This document shows, one piece after another, positions 1 through 15,400 of a stretch of 64,000 bases of DNA. Each line of letters begins with the position of its first letter. Position 1 is the stretch's first letter. Below the pieces are notes generated by a model that saw only the letters and a program-made list of their open reading frames with translations, was not told the DNA's origin and did not search any database. Source of the stretch: Branchiostoma floridae (Eukaryota > Chordata > Leptocardii > Amphioxiformes > Branchiostomatidae); assembly GCF_000003815.2 (NCBI RefSeq), contig NC_049982.1:10666175-10730174 (forward strand), in the 5' to 3' direction. The position numbers were made by a program, and so were the translations under genes.

Positions 1-3000
1 CTCGCGGTATAAACGAGCAGCCCCCCAAAAATAGCATGACTGGTGATAAGTTTGAAATAAAGCTTGATGATGCACGAGAACGATTGATTGATATAGGGCG
101 CCTCCCTATAACATTTTTACCATAGCCATTCCCATATTGCTGTCTAAGGATTTCCTCTCTTGATCTTCAAAGTTCCTTGAGTTTAGACCTGACTATTCCT
201 AACTTCCTAGCACGTTTCTGAAGCTCTTATGTGGCATGTTTGTTTTACAGAAACCCTGCGTCAGAAATACATTTGTGGTATGTCTCATTTCTGAATCTGT
301 GACAACTTGAATTCAACTTCAATTACATAGACTTATGAAATCCATGATATAATTCCTCTGCTCTTTCCCTGCCGACTGTCGGGGGCATAATAAGGATGGT
401 GATGGATCTTGTTTCATGACTTAGGTCTGAGTTCAGAGTAATCAGGGCTTAATCATGATCGATTGAGAACGTTGATCCTTACTCCGTCTTATTAGTCTGG
501 CAGTGGGATTTTGGCAGGCTTGCCACTCTGTGTTCGTTAGTACCAATCCTTTGAGTCAACGTAGTTATCACAGTTGACACGGAATACTAATATTGGGAAA
601 CATGGTTTGTACTGAGACATCAGTGACGATTGGCCTTCCTGCAAATGTTGTAGACTTGACGACAGCAGATAACAGATGGAAGTATGAGATGCAAACGAGA
701 CTAAATTGACTGAATGACATCAATTTCATTTCATTTTTTTCTTCTTTCTGTTTTCTTGACTTCGTTCATTTATTCAATCAACAAGGCATGTGTCCTGGTT
801 ATAGGAACTTAAGTTATAACATCCGACATAAAGACAACACCAACATTCAATGACAATAGCTAGAGATAGATATGTTTAAGATAAGTTAGAGATAGATATG
901 TATGACCAATGACATGTTATTAACAATGAGAAGAACTAAGCTTTGCATGTTTTCAAATGCTAGTATTCACACTGCTTTCAGTAAGTAAGCAGTAAGTAAG
1001 GGTCCAGTAAGTTGGTCAATGATCTTATATACGCTTCCTTGTTTAGTGGACCCATCCGAGTGAGCCTGAAACAAGCATTCAAAGATTTGCATTTTTTCAG
1101 CAATGGATCTCAGAAAAGGTATACATATAGGTTAATTGTTAATTAGGAGCAGGAGGGCTGAATCTGCTCTCACACGGCTCACCCAGACATGCTCATTTCA
1201 CGGATGATGTATCACCTCCTCCGGTCAGCTCATCCTGGGAACGACAGATAAGTAACATCACGTCTCACTGGGACCGACGGGAGCCAGCTTAGCTACAGCC
1301 CCGGGTCCCGTGCGGTTTGCTCCGTGGCCGGCGACAGAACCCAATTAGACTTACTGAGCTCTAACGCTGTGTCTTGATAAATGTTCCGTGTCTAAGAATA
1401 TGCTTCGGCACCTGCTGGAATTGGATTCATAAAATCTTTGAACACGATCATAACTTTGGTAGCTTTACATCATGGGACTGATTTATGGTCTTGCATACAC
1501 CGCCTTATCTATTAGCAACTGGTCAAATTGATTGCAGCGAATTTACTGCTTAACGCTATGATAATCCATCAAAATCCAACAAAATTGTTAAAGCCGGTGA
1601 AAAGATGGGAAGAAAGCTAACAAGTCAATATTGTCCAATCAATATATAACTCCAAGGTACAGGTACTACTTATCTATGCATGCTAAGTCACCTATAAGAA
1701 AGTGGACCGAATCAATTATGGTTCCTCATGTTATTAAAACTTCAGGTTGAAACTTTTCTTGATGATACAGAAAGATCATGTGATATGCACGGGTCGGTGG
1801 CCGTTTTCTTTTGTCCTTCTCTGACTGTCGGGTATGAAAAAGATAACTTTCCCGGATTTACTAGCCGCGCTGTGTCTGAAGATAACTGAATTATTTTGAT
1901 AGAAGCCTCAAGTCAAGAACCTAGACAGCTTTAGTATGACTGAGATATTGAGACCATGCTATCGAAATCAACACGTTGTTTGATACCGACAGCTTCAAGA
2001 AACGTCTAGGCAGAACCACCCCATACTTTGTTGGTAAATGTTTTTAAAGTAGTGGAAGTAGTGGTGAAGTAAGTGAAGAATTATGCCATACTTTTTCCTG
2101 AGACCATAAGTTTTAATAAAGCTAGCATATCAATGCCATATCTCCCACTTCCGTGGCGGAAATCTCTGTGGTTGATTTCCAATGTCTTTTTTTCACGCTT
2201 GGCTTGGAATTTTAAACTCGTGATTTGTGTACAATAGACCCTATTTGCTGCATTGAACACAAACTGCTAGACATAAGAATCATTCACAAAAGATCTGTTG
2301 CATTTCGTTGCCCAATTACATGTTTTGTGTATTTTAACACTTTGTGCAAGGAAATTGTTTCTGTAGCCAGTTTTTCAAATGAGTTTTCTTGGTCTGCTCT
2401 GTGAAATGATAACCAATCGAACTAGTTTGTTTGGAGTAAGTTTCTTACAGTCCCCGCCATTATGCTATCTTGGTCTGGAGCTTTTCCCCGTTTTCTGTCA
2501 ATGTCTAATGTTCCCAACAGATAAGGCATATCTACCTAGACTTACGGCTAATACTGGGGATTAAACCCACTCGTAGGAGGCGCATTGTATCGGTTGTTGT
2601 ACAGACACCGCCCTTGGGGAACCCTGAACGGGTCCTTTTACATTTGGCTTGGTATTAAAGGCTCTCAATCATTGTAGGGCTGCCACCTTAAGATAAGTAC
2701 TATAAACATATCGAAGAAACTTTTGCGTAAGATCAATGTACTGGATGAAATGAAACAATCATCGGGAACATACAGACTCCAGGTGTGCTTTCAAGCAGAA
2801 CTTGCATCAAACGACATCGATCCTCTTCAATGCTGTATTTTAAATATAAATATTATGATAAGGTAGTAACCTTAGCTAGATCATATAAAACAAGTTGCAT
2901 GTAAGTGCAGTTAAGTAATCTTTATCTTAACCTTTACTTTGCTGTATTTTTTCTCTCTGGTGATTCCACTGCAGTGTATTCACAAGAGTGTGCTACTATC

Positions 3001-6000
3001 CAACCCTCTCCTTCATTGTGCCAAGTTTTGCAAAGTTCCATATCTGGGGAATTCTACCTATCGGGGACGATCTTGTACTTGTAGGCAAGGATGCAGACTT
3101 TGATTTATCTTTAGTAGCTATTCTTGGTAAAACTTGACACGGCAAGTAATGATCCTGTAATCGCACATGTGGAGGGATGACTGATAATTACGTCTATGCA
3201 GTCACCTGAATTCACAGGTGAACAACATTGCACATCATTACAGTCGTTAGCTGGTGAAAGATCGGCCACAGCGAGGACTGAGTCAACGGCGCTCATTATA
3301 GGGGTCCTTAAACTCGTCAGAACAAACCTGAGTGGAATCCACCAACACTACCATCACAAAACTCAGTCGTTGGGAAAACTACCGACACAGAAAAATTGTC
3401 TTACTACAACAAAGCGCCGCGCTTCCTGACATGCCGATGTCTGGCTACCATAGTCCATACATACCTGTCATATACTCTGGTATTAGCCCCCACAAGGCCT
3501 TTCTACGGAGATACCGTAGGCGGGGATCGTAGATCTAGGGGGATCTAGACATTGGCCAGGGTAGTCAGTCCACGCTTAGGTTCATGCCAACTCCTCTGGT
3601 AGCAAAACTTTCCTGGCAAATTTATCATCATCATCATCATCATCTGGCAAATCATTTCCCTATAATAGCCAGCGCAGTCAGTCTGGTAGAGAATACTCTG
3701 GTAGCAATACCTCAGTTGTAATTCACGGCGTGTGCATGCGACAAACATAGGGTAGAGACGTTTTTATAGGGAATATTTGAGCGAACTTTATTTTCTTTTA
3801 CTCAAAAAGCTAACTGTAAATATTGATAGGCTATTCCTCTCCTCGTACACAGACCGTGAAAGCACAGGGGATTTTTCGGTCCATGTTCCGGAAGATTCAA
3901 GGTCATTACTTGGCATTCCTCCAGGATTACATATTTCAAATGCAATATACGCTCATTACCTCTAGTTCAACATCATCAAGTTTTATATCAATTGATTTAG
4001 GTGAAAGAAATTATACCGGTGCCCCAAGTCCAATATTCATTACTTTCAAAGGTTGAGCAGGACCTGCCGCACCACTGCACACATCACTTGGGATTATTGA
4101 GAAAATGATATAACCAAGGTCGTCTCTTTACACACACCAAAGCTAAAACTGTGACTTCAGAGGAATTCCATTAGGGAAGGAGTAGTACGTGTGTGTTTTG
4201 TTAATCAATAACGTAGACAAGTTCCCGCACGTGAAGAATCTCCATCATGCAGACTGAGTTCCCGGGTTAGTTTGATGAGCAGCGACGCCAAGCGAGACCT
4301 GTGGAAAGTACAAGAAGTGTAAGATTGTGTGGTAACAAAGAGGTCTGATATAGCCTCCCTGGTGGTAAGGATGAGAACAACGCCCCCCTCCGCTCACCAG
4401 TAGCCTCCAGTTGCCTTGAAATGTTATCAACAGAGTTAGACAATAACGTCTTACTAAGACATTAAGCGCACAAATTTAGTCAATGGGTGTGCATTTAGTT
4501 GATATTCGTCGTTCATGCAGGCCGGCACAACTTCTTATGGTCATATACGGTGTTTCGGAGCTTTAATACGCAAGTCCTTTTTGAGCGTATATGCACGAGT
4601 ATTGTGAAACAATAAGCCCCTATAACATTTTCTTCCTATAGGTAATAACGACATTTGTTTGTAAAACGCGAGAATATAAATATTTCAACTGCCATGTGGC
4701 CTGTTGGAGGGAGAAGTTTAATCTACTTGGCGAAAATATACTATAATCAAGAAAGACAGCAGCACAACTGGAAGAAATTTCTTGATGTAATCGACATTCA
4801 TGAACATTTCATATAGCAATAGCAGGGAACTTTACAATCATATGATATTCCAGTCAAATAGCCATTTTCTTTATCCCCAATACAAAGCACAGGGTAAGTT
4901 TGATTGCACACACCTCGTAAGCGTCTAACGCATTACTCAAAACAAGTTTGACAAGAGATAACACTAGCAGCAGCATGGTATCTATCTTATTAGGTGATGT
5001 CTGAAAGCGATTAGTACGACATTCTATATGACGTGTAACTGCTACTATAAAAATTACTTACACCAAATATGGTTGTACCTCATATACGTGTAGTTACTAC
5101 AATAATACAGTAGATACAAGGCAACAGCAAATATAGTTCTAATGGAAATGAATTTATGAATTTAAAAAAATCGCTTTGAAACCATTTTACATATACTTAC
5201 TGGTACCTCTATTGCAGCCCTTATCAAATATTGACTTGTATGTACTCAGGAACAGGAACGTGAACAAACTGTCAGTTGGAATAAAGACCCATTCTTGAAA
5301 ATGAAATTCTTTGTCTACGATGTTTCATCGTTTCCTTGCATTAAAAGCAGCATTTCTTAAATCTTATATCACTCTACGCAGTATTTTAGATTACATTACT
5401 TAATCATTTTTATTTAAATCCTAAAAGCAGCGATGATTCAATTTTCCATCCTGGATTCTTTCTATGGTAATACATTACGATCACAGTGGTAATATACGCT
5501 AAGATTCTGGCATAAGATTGCAGTGTGTAGGTTATATTATTAGTGGCATCCAATAGCTTATGACACAAACAACAAGTGCGAATATAGAGCAAAGCAACGG
5601 AAACAATGCGTTTCCAATTGCTTAATGTTGAAGCGTTGAAGACGATCTTACATGTAGATATAATCAGTATACCGGATACCATTTCAAGAAGTTTTTTTTT
5701 TCAGTAATACTGGAATAAATGTTTGTGGCCACAAAAGCGAGTAAGGAACCATACACGTACAGAATATACCGCAATTGTAAAATACATAATACATGTAAGG
5801 TATTGACAACAAAACCAAGAAAGAACTGATGACGCTTGCACATAATATTTCAAAGAATTGATGACGGAAGATAGAGGTCTAGGTAAAAGGAGACCATGTT
5901 GTTCCTAGGGTTGAACAAGTTATCTAAAATTCATTTGTCCTTTCGGGCAAGCATATACAAATTTACTTGCCCGAACCAATTTTTCACTTGCCCCAAATTC

Positions 6001-6274
6001 AAATGCCATTTTTATATGCATTTTCACTTCTAGCAACGGAATTCTTATCATTGACTATATTTTTCTATGTTGGAACATTGCTTAATGTCATAACTGTAAA
6101 CAGTAACAATTATGTCAAAATCTCACTCAATGGAAAAATCTTACTTGCCCGATCATTTTCACTTGTCCTGGACAATAGGGCTAGTGGACTTGTCCAACTC
6201 TGGTTACTATAAACAAATGTGGAAGAGTTAACTGAACTTTACTCCGAAACATGTAACATTCTAAATAGTCTCAA
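1..6274. other. Gene-free stretch downstream of the TRIM gene
   Basis: I see no supported coding exon here; open frames are short and show no family resemblance. It should contain the 3' UTR of the minus-strand TRIM gene just below 6275. Small items: a GC-richer block near 1200-1350, a CAT/ATC microsatellite at about 3624-3645, an inverted E-box pair (CACCTG at 3203, CAGGTG at 3215), and repeated ACTTGCCCG-like words at 5941-6200 that look like an old dispersed repeat. The GC-rich block could be an unrecognised exon or regulatory region. Confidence 0.5.
3624..3645. repeat. (ATC)n microsatellite
   Basis: About seven tandem ATC/CAT triplets lie in otherwise unremarkable intergenic DNA. It underlies a run of methionines in a minus-strand open frame, which is therefore not a gene. 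Confidence 0.85.
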
Positions 6275-6468
6275 TCAGCCAGCTTTTCCAACTTTCTTGA
6301 CGAAGTCGGCGCATTTTCGGCAGAAGGCGGTCTCGGCGTCGCAGTAGGTCCGCTCGACGTGGCCACACTTCAGGCGGTAGGCGGCCAGCTGGCTGCAGGA
6401 GCAGTCATCCTCACCAGGCTCGTGGTCCCCTCCACACAGGTGGCCACACGGCATCATCTTCACACACG
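6275..6468 (-). CDS. Terminal exon of the TRIM gene: Cys/His-rich module
   Basis: Last coding exon, residues 535-598. The acceptor CCCCAG joins the preceding donor in phase, giving GCG TGT at the junction, which is why I treat it as part of the TRIM gene and not a separate small gene. Visible ligand candidates are C536, C542, H544, C546, H550, C557, C559, C569, H571, C577, C584 and C587. There are two CGH motifs about 27 residues apart, suggesting two similar zinc-binding halves. I cannot assign it to a named domain. RING-like or NFX1-like zinc folds are possible. Confidence 0.75.
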
Positions 6469-9400
6469 CTGGGGCTGGGGGAGGACGGAGATAGAAATGA
6501 AAGTTTATTTGCAAGTACATGCCCGGGGGCTTATTGCAAGCACATGGTCGAAACATAGGGAACATGGATACTGACAGATAATATTGTAATAAGAGACAGC
6601 TCAGATGAATGAACTTCGTTGTACGACAATTGTACACGGTACAATGTATGGCAACAACTATTACACAAAGTACGAAGTAGAGGTATGGAGTAAAACTTAA
6701 CATCCTAATTACTGTAACAATAAAGGCTAGCATAAGCTTTGATATGATTTTTCAATCGAATTGGCTAAACATGTTTGACGGTATTTGTTACTGCACTGAC
6801 AGCGGTACTGTACAACATCCAACCGAGTAAGGAATATCAGAGCTGCAGAATCTTTTAGAAAATACTCTTTATGTGAGATAACAATGTCAGTTCTGTCTTT
6901 CTTTACAAGAGCTACCAATACATTCGAATAGGGAATCCTGTTCAAATCATACTTAAGGATTGTTTCCATTGGCTATTTGTTGTGTATTATGTAAATGCTG
7001 TGAATAGGTGAAAATGGATTTGTGTCACATTGTCCCAAGTAGTTGCATGAAAAGGAAAGGTATGTTCTAATTGCATGTCTCAGTTAAGGCGGATTATCTT
7101 CGCCAGCCACTAATTACGTCTACAGTATTGACTAGCCCACCCTTCATGGTATGATTGCTGGACAAATAGGCAGAAGTCTCGATGAGTTAGTTATTTACTA
7201 GTCATGCAATATGTGTGATATGCTGTCACTTTCCGTACTAGAAAGATTTCATGGCGTACATGTATATAATGACTGCAACAATCAAGCTCACATGCGAATT
7301 GCATCAGCTGCAAAGCATATTAGTCATGATTGACACCCAATGACCCGTGTCTTTGTACACGTCATGTCGCCTAAGGCCGTTTCACTCTTAAGATCTTCAC
7401 GAAGCAGTGCAGCGATTCACTTTATAGATATATTGTAAAAAAAGTTTTGTTCGCTTGAAAATCATTTTCAAACGTTTTCAATCTAGTTACTTGCAACTGA
7501 CATTAAACTCAAACTAGGTAGATTTTGTATGAGTATACCAGCATTTTGTATACTTATGCTAGCCTTGAAAAAAGTTGCTGACTGCAAATAGCAACTTCTT
7601 GGAAGGTAGAAATACCCAGGCCCGCAATAAATGGTCCAACTGATCAACAAATTTCTTCACATCCGCAAAGCTTCCCTGTTTCATTCTGCTGGCTTTGACT
7701 GTGTTGGAACTCAGAATACCACATATTTCTATATTCTATATTGTACTCTAAGTGGTTATAGAGCACATAAGTTGAGATACTGACCTTTCTTTCCCGGAGC
7801 CCCCATTCCATTCATGAAACTTTTCCTTGTCGTTCCTGTTTCCATGGAGCTTGAGGATTTACTCCTGTTGATGGGAGTAGACTTGAAACCATACCCCATG
7901 GGGGGAACCGAGGTGTTACTCGTCGAAAAAGACCTTCTTTCCCCTAGCTTGGTTGTCCCCGCCGGTTTTGTCGGTTCTGGCGATGTCTTGGTCTGGCCTT
8001 GACCTGGAGGAGTCGCTGTCCCGTTGGTAGTGGCGGAACTCTTCTCCTCCCCTGTGGTTGTGGTGTGAAACACGGAGCCGGTAGAGCTCGTTCTCCTCCC
8101 GGTGGTGTCTGGGCTAGCCGGCCCGTTGGTCAGCACGGGGCCGTTGGGAACTGGCGGATTCTCGTCGACTTCGGGGATTGGAGGAGTGGAACTGAAGATG
8201 CTGTCGTTCCCAACCCCAGAGTCTAGCGACTCCCCTCTGCTCAGGCGTTTCTTGGGTGTGTCCGTGACAACTCGCCCGATGTCAAGACCATAGAACCTGA
8301 AGGAAGGTAGAAAGTGTGCCTCTTCAATTACCATAAAGTTAAACAACATTGAATTTACATCGTGTACAAATTATAATCAAAAACATGCTCTAAAACAAAT
8401 TTCACATTCTCTTACCTTGGATCCGACGCTGTGAAATCAAATTTGGAAATGTCGTCTGCAATCTTGGGCAGGGACTTCACCAGGAGAGACTGCAGCCGGT
8501 CAATGACCTCCTTGCTGATGTCCATGAGCTCAAAGTTGGAGCCGAGCATGAGTATCCTGTGGGCGTACCCAGCCGCACTGCTCAGGTCTGCGATACTCTG
8601 TCTGACGGAGTCCTTCTGATCGGACAGATTTCTTTGCCGGGTGTCGTGTACCTGAAATCCATCGAGAATTCTATTAGAAAATTTTCTTCCCCTCTCTTTT
8701 ATATCTGATCCACGTTTGTGCAGATGTATTACCAATCATACAAAAGCTACAAAAGGCGTCATGAGAAAGTAAGACGTTGTTAAATTGTACGGAATCTTAC
8801 CTCACGAACTTTCTGTTTCAGTTTGAGTCCCTTCTCGTCCAGGTAATCACACAGCTCCTTCTTGAGTTTGTCTGTTGCTGCATCGATTTCCTCATCAGCT
8901 GTGGACGCCTTCTTACTCACCTCCAGCTCGGTATCGTCCAGGTTCTTGCTGGACTCCTGGAAGTTGTTCAGCTTCTCCTCGCTCCTCTGTAAAAATGTAC
9001 AAATGGTTACTTGCAATTTATATCAACAACAAACTGAAGACCTACAAGGAAGAAAATATAGTGCGCATGTACGCCAAGCTAAGTAAACTGAGGACCTTAC
9101 TGTAGAACTAACAAAATGCATTCAGTTGTATGAAAATTTTCATAAGTGGAGCTGTCATGGCTAGTAAGTCGGGTACCGATAGATACTCGAATCTTTACTC
9201 TACGGATACATTGTAGCATCAAAAGGAATACAATGATAAATGCTACTGTTTGAGTTATCCAACATAAAATCTAGTTTATGGCCAAACAATGAGCATTGTT
9301 CATAGTTGACCCCCAAGGCCAGTCTTTTATGGACATTTAATGGACATGTTTAACAGTGCAGGTTTATGTGCAAAGACATAACATTATCCCCCAAATCACA

Positions 9401-12400
9401 CGGTGTGTGAACATGTTTCTGCAGTCTTGACTCAGTTCGATGAGAAACCACACCTGAATGAGATCCTTGAAGCAGTCCTTGATTCTATCCACCATGTCCG
9501 TCAGGTAGTCATACTGATGATCTCGATGGTCGAACGCTGAGCAGTCCCTACAGATGAGGGTGCGGCAGGACTGGCAGTAGAACTTCAGCGGCTCGTACTT
9601 GTGGATCCGGCAGGGGGCGGTGGTGTGCGTCTTCACGTCATGGGTTTTCCCGCCCTTCAACTCTTCCAGGGTTTTTACCTGGCGGACATAGCACGGAAAT
9701 GTATCAAGTTGGTTAGAGCACTTTTAACTGTGAGGACACTGGCTGACTGTTGCAGGCAGATATTAATATATGTTCTGTGGGTTCCAATACTCCTGGATGA
9801 TTTATCGGATTGGATTGTAAAGAAAACAACAGTTATACTACAGCATGAATTCGCTCATCACAGAAGGATACAAAAATTAAATTGAAACACATGTGTTTAA
9901 CTTTGCAGACAAGATAGATGGCGATCACTGGTTAGATGATCAAGTTGGTTACTTTTCGAGTGCACTAGACGTCAGGTTAACTATAGTGTTCTTGAAATCA
10001 ACTAGGGCAAATAAACAGGGAAGCTTCTATCCATGAGCCATGCAGTTGTACTGGTCATGTAGATCGGTCATAGGTGTCAAGGATGAATCAATGAATGTAT
10101 GAATGGTTTATTGTACTAAATAAAAAACTTTCGCAGCCTCTCGGCTGAAATGCACAATCCTTTCAAACCATTTCTATCTAGGGACTGCTTATGTATTAAA
10201 TTACGCGACAAGAGGTATAATGAAATAATTGCCTTGGAAAATAATGTCAACTTAACTATCATTTGACATTTAACATGCTGTGAGTGAATTGATGGACCCA
10301 TGCGCGTGGATCCCGTGGCCAGATGTCGTCACCAGTGACCTAGACATGCGTGACTCACCAGCACGCTGGAGGCATGTCCATGTTAATGACTTCCACGTCA
10401 CTTGTTACCTGTCAAATTACTTCTCACTTCACCTCGTCTGTTGTCAACCCTACCCACTTCTTAAGTGTGTAATTGTTCGAAAGTTAATAATTTACGCACA
10501 TTTGGCTTCTATGCATGCTCGGAGAGCAGCTGACGTTTTGCCATTCATATGAGTAACAACACTTGAGTGTGTTTTGTCAGACTGCATATAAATGTATCAA
10601 AACAATTCGATATTTTGTGGATGAAATGATAATATTCATACTGCACGACATGTTCCACCCTCATGCCGCACTCTTCAATCAACATTCCTGACCTTATGAC
10701 CTGTAAGAGGCATGCGCATTGTTCACCCTGTGCGGAGGTATGTCCACCCTTTTGAAGATTTAAAGCTTCACCGCACAAAGCATGCTACTAATTCTGTCAA
10801 GGCTGAATATTTTGTTGTTGGGGACAATCTATAAAATCGATACAAAACAATGTGTAGACCATCAATCTTTGAGTACGTGTCTCACGCAAGGCGATTTCTT
10901 AGTTGTCATTTCACGAGTATATAATTGAAAGAAGATATTTATATGTCGATATATTGGATACAAACTACACTGAAACACGCTATGGGACCACCTAATGCCG
11001 TGTGACAGCGCGAGGAAGTCTGGGTATGAAATATATTTGTGAAAATAAACATTAAAGCTCCCATGCAACGGGGGTATGCAATAAAGAAGTTAAGCAATCC
11101 TCAGTTTAGCGTCATTTGCTTTATTACCATTGTTTTTATTTTCCTTTCATGGTCAGAAAATAGCTCCAAATATTAATATAACATAAAACTAGATGAACAG
11201 TTATGACTTCTACTCGAGTGGCTGGTTTTAGAATCAATGTAAGAAATGGAAGCCCTATTTACGGGAAACTTTGTACGCCACATATTTGTCCTCTCCAGCG
11301 ATGCCCTATCGCCTAATTTACAGACCCTTGTCCTGTGTGACCTGTGTTCAGTCAACCGTGTGCCTAAATAGTCGCCAGGTTGATACCATGTCACTCCAGT
11401 TAACTTAGCCAACCCTGTAGGGCAAAAATAGTTGTGTTGTAGCTAGGTTCATTGACCCTTCGTCCTTTATATATACAGATAAACATGACTAGGCTTGTGT
11501 TAATGGCCATAAATACAGATATCATCTGTTTTCACTTCTTCCAGTACACCTAAAGATGTCTGTTTGTTGCTTATATTACCTAGCATGTTCACTGGCTCAA
11601 TCTATAGTAGATGAACTTGGTTGCGATCAAGGACATTATGTACGTCCTTGGTGTGATGAAGGTCATTACAATGCTTAAAACCCACTGCTCATGGATTAAC
11701 AGTATATCACATATTGGAAATAGAGTTTTGACATGTGTAAACTAGGCTCAAAACATCTCTTTCTCCCTGTGATGTTATACGTAACGTTATCTGCAGCTAT
11801 TCCTCTGTGTCTGATTCTACAAGTTGGGTCTTCGGTTTTTAAAGAAATCAAAATATCTGAAGTCGTGACTTGTCTTCTGTGTTGGTAGTTTAAAAAGTTG
11901 TTAGCTCCGTATAATTGAAATATGTGATGATGAGATTTAAAAAATGATGTAAAGACTGTAAAGTAACTGGCAGTCCGTACGACTGTTTTATCAGATAAGT
12001 ATCTTTCGTCTGTCATGGTATCAGCAAGCTTTGTGTCTAATATGTGTTATCGCCTGAATCTTCTGATCACCAGGAGCTGTCAATCATCCCAATGTGGTTG
12101 CCAAAACAACATCAGATTTTCCGGACATTGGTTCCGAGCTATGCATTTGATCCGTGTGCATATGTAGAAAGCCAGCTACCGGTCGGATGGCATGATTTGG
12201 TATGGATGCAGACAACTCAAAAGGAAACGATTCAGTGTGTTATAGTCTTAAAAGGAACAAAGAGAGTGAAAGTAAATTGATCTGTACACAATGCACATTA
12301 GCTTGGGGACAAACGCAGTGTCCTAGATATGACATCAACCTTTTTTTTATTATTTATAACTACTAGAGTGCTTTCACAACACGACAACAGTGAACGCCTA

Positions 12401-15400
12401 TTCTGAACTCTTTCTTTCAAACCAGATGTTAAAACTATACTTCAAACTAGCCAGATAGGCATAATCATTAGTCATTGTCGGCTTTATCACACCGTTCATT
12501 GTGTTCAGCAGTCAGAAGTGTTGACGAGCATTTTTTATAATTTAAAAGTCTCTACTTGCACCTGTACAGAAGGGGTGACTCAAAAGCAGTTACCGTAATT
12601 ACGGATGACAAACAATAAATAGCAGAAGTAATGACCATGGCTGAATGTATCCATCTGACTGTTAATAAAAGGCCAGTGTGTTTGAAAGTAACGATTGTAT
12701 TGACATGGATGCCGCAGTTTTGCCTTAGGGAACCCCCTCCCATACGACACGTCCAGGCTTGAATACGAATGGTTATTAATGTTAGATTTTCCGATACGTT
12801 AGTCCTCGTAGTCACTCCATTTCTAATTTTCTAAAGACTAACAATACACATAACGTTACACACAAACAACTTTGAGTCATTGATGATAGACGTCGTGTGT
12901 TACAACTTACAGCCATTGTGATCACTAAAATGTGTTAACCGATCATAGTCGAAATAAAGCATGACGCAGTGTGATATTATCTTAGAATATATAAATGTTA
13001 AGTAGATTTTGGGTATTCGTCTTCGGTTCTGATCCACTATGGCTTATCCCATTCACCATAGTTGTGATGGGGGATAAGCCAGGAACCCAAAATCTGATAA
13101 TCTGGACTTCAGGAGGGATTTTGTCAAGATGATCTTGTCTTGACCTTGTCAATGCATACAATAGCTACCAGACAATAGCCGTCTCGGTGAGTTTTCGAAG
13201 CGTCATTTGACACAAAGGAAGCCACACTACTTTGTCTGACGCCTGCCCAAGTTGTTATCTGGCCTATATCGAAGTGATATTTATGGAATTCAAACCATTC
13301 ACACACAGGCCTTTGGATAAGACGTCATACAATAGTACCATTGATCCCCTCCCACTGTAGACAGGTTCAGGTTTGTGAAGTTTTGCTAGTTATAGACCTG
13401 TCACGCAATAGGGAAACAGCGATGGAGAGTAGTGGAGAAGTACAAATCCGCATCGAATCACGTACTAGATGTATTGATACAAATCTATGCGTATTCTATC
13501 AAAACATTAGAAAGTCAAACACGTGCTATCGTTTATTTTGCTTTGTAAAATGGCTTTTCCGTTCCTGTCACGACACTGTGTGATGTAGCACCTTGTCATC
13601 ACACGTCACTCCTAGAATATGACTCCACGAATCAAACTACGTTTCAAGTTTCACCTTAAGCCTAAATGTAGCATATCTACTGGATCTTTGTGGCCAATGG
13701 AACAATAAGGGCTATCAGGTGCATCAATTACTAACATGTCGTTTGCTTCTGGTATACTATTAAAGCAAGGTCTCCATTGTCATTGAGACATATTTAACAT
13801 TGATACGGGGATTGGAGCTCTCTAGAAGTGACACACATTTCAGCCCTACGCCTTATGTACTTAAATGTCCCAATTTGTACTTAGATCCATTGTTATCACC
13901 ACCAAACATCCGTTGTCTTGTGAGTACAACGTCACATTTGAACGAATAGATAGTGGTGTCTTGTGGAATCGTTTCTCTTATCCATATACGCTGTATTCAT
14001 AGTTTCTTTCATGTTTTGAACAAAGCTACATGACCTCAAGGCTTCTTAGAAAATGAGAAACGTGGAAAACGATAATTACTCATATGCTTCCCTGATGTGG
14101 TGTTCATCAACCACTTTTTCATCGTCAAAGTCACTAACTAAAATATGTTATACAGCGAGTTTTCGCTTTGGAAGGAACAAAAACATAAATGATCATTAAC
14201 TAGTATAAGACGTTATCTATTGGTCACTGTCTGTGGTGCTTGCGTCTTCAGTGGTGTTCATGAGACGGCTAACAATAGTGATAACGACACCTGGCAGTAA
14301 CCGTCTCAACGTGCTTTCTCACCCACCTCTCTACACAAAGGACGGGAATAATCCTTTGTCTCGCCGTGACAATGTGCAAACCCGTATACGTATATACGTA
14401 TATGATTTGTTGCTTCGTGCACTTGAACTCTAATACAGAACTAAACACAGAGTATAGCAAAGTTTTCCGTCCAATAATAAATCTTCATAAGCTAACAGAT
14501 TATATTTTATGGATATAATCTGTCTGGAATCCATCTCTATATAAGGAAAGGGACATTTAAGATAGGAGGAAGCGAAAACCTCAGTTGCTAGCATCTTCCC
14601 GTCAACTGGTAGTCCCTATATATACAATTCTGAGGTTTTTCTGTTGCTTCTGTCACGTAAATTAAAGAAGAAGACTACGTGCATTAACATGATATCCAAA
14701 AGGCATGTATTCGGGGACTTCGAGAGGCTTTGGACATGACCTGTTCACGTCTCACGTCCAACAATAGGTCTGTTTTGTCTATTTTCGAACAGCTGCACAT
14801 TGAAGAGGAGACAACCATCTATCATCATGATCATACTGGTTAGTTTTAAAAAAATGTTGAAGGAATTATGATTTCCAATGTTTAGGTATGATAGTTTTGG
14901 TATGTTTCGTAGTTTTAGTATGTTAGTATGAGCCAATTTACTAGGACTGGATATAGAAGGACACAACTATAACTGCCAGTACCCCAAGGGCAAAGATACC
15001 AATGTCATGTTGTCATATGACATGGGGGTCAACATATACTGCCTTCCTAGTAAATTTGTCACGCAACACACACGCATTGAATATGTGGACTAGTCACTTC
15101 CTTTGTGATATACATACTATGGCTTTTCTTTGTCATTCTCTTTGGAAGATGGGCAATACATGGGCGCATGCTTATAAAATCCACATGTACATGTATGCTT
15201 GGTACTTTATCACAAACATCGTCTGAGCTCGTTCAGTGTTTGAGTAAACACACAGGCAATCCAAGTTTTGTGGACCATGAAAAACGGCTCGTTGATTACA
15301 ATTTGAATACCGCCTATGCTGGCGTACTGCCAATAAACAGATGCTAACAAGACAAGAATTGTTCCAGAGGAACAAGGTTCGAGGTTTGAAAAACACTGTG

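Noticed and set aside
6275-6733. Independent small gene containing the Cys-rich segment
   Set aside because: The upstream part of that frame is low quality, while the acceptor at 6468/6469 joins the TRIM exon in exact phase.
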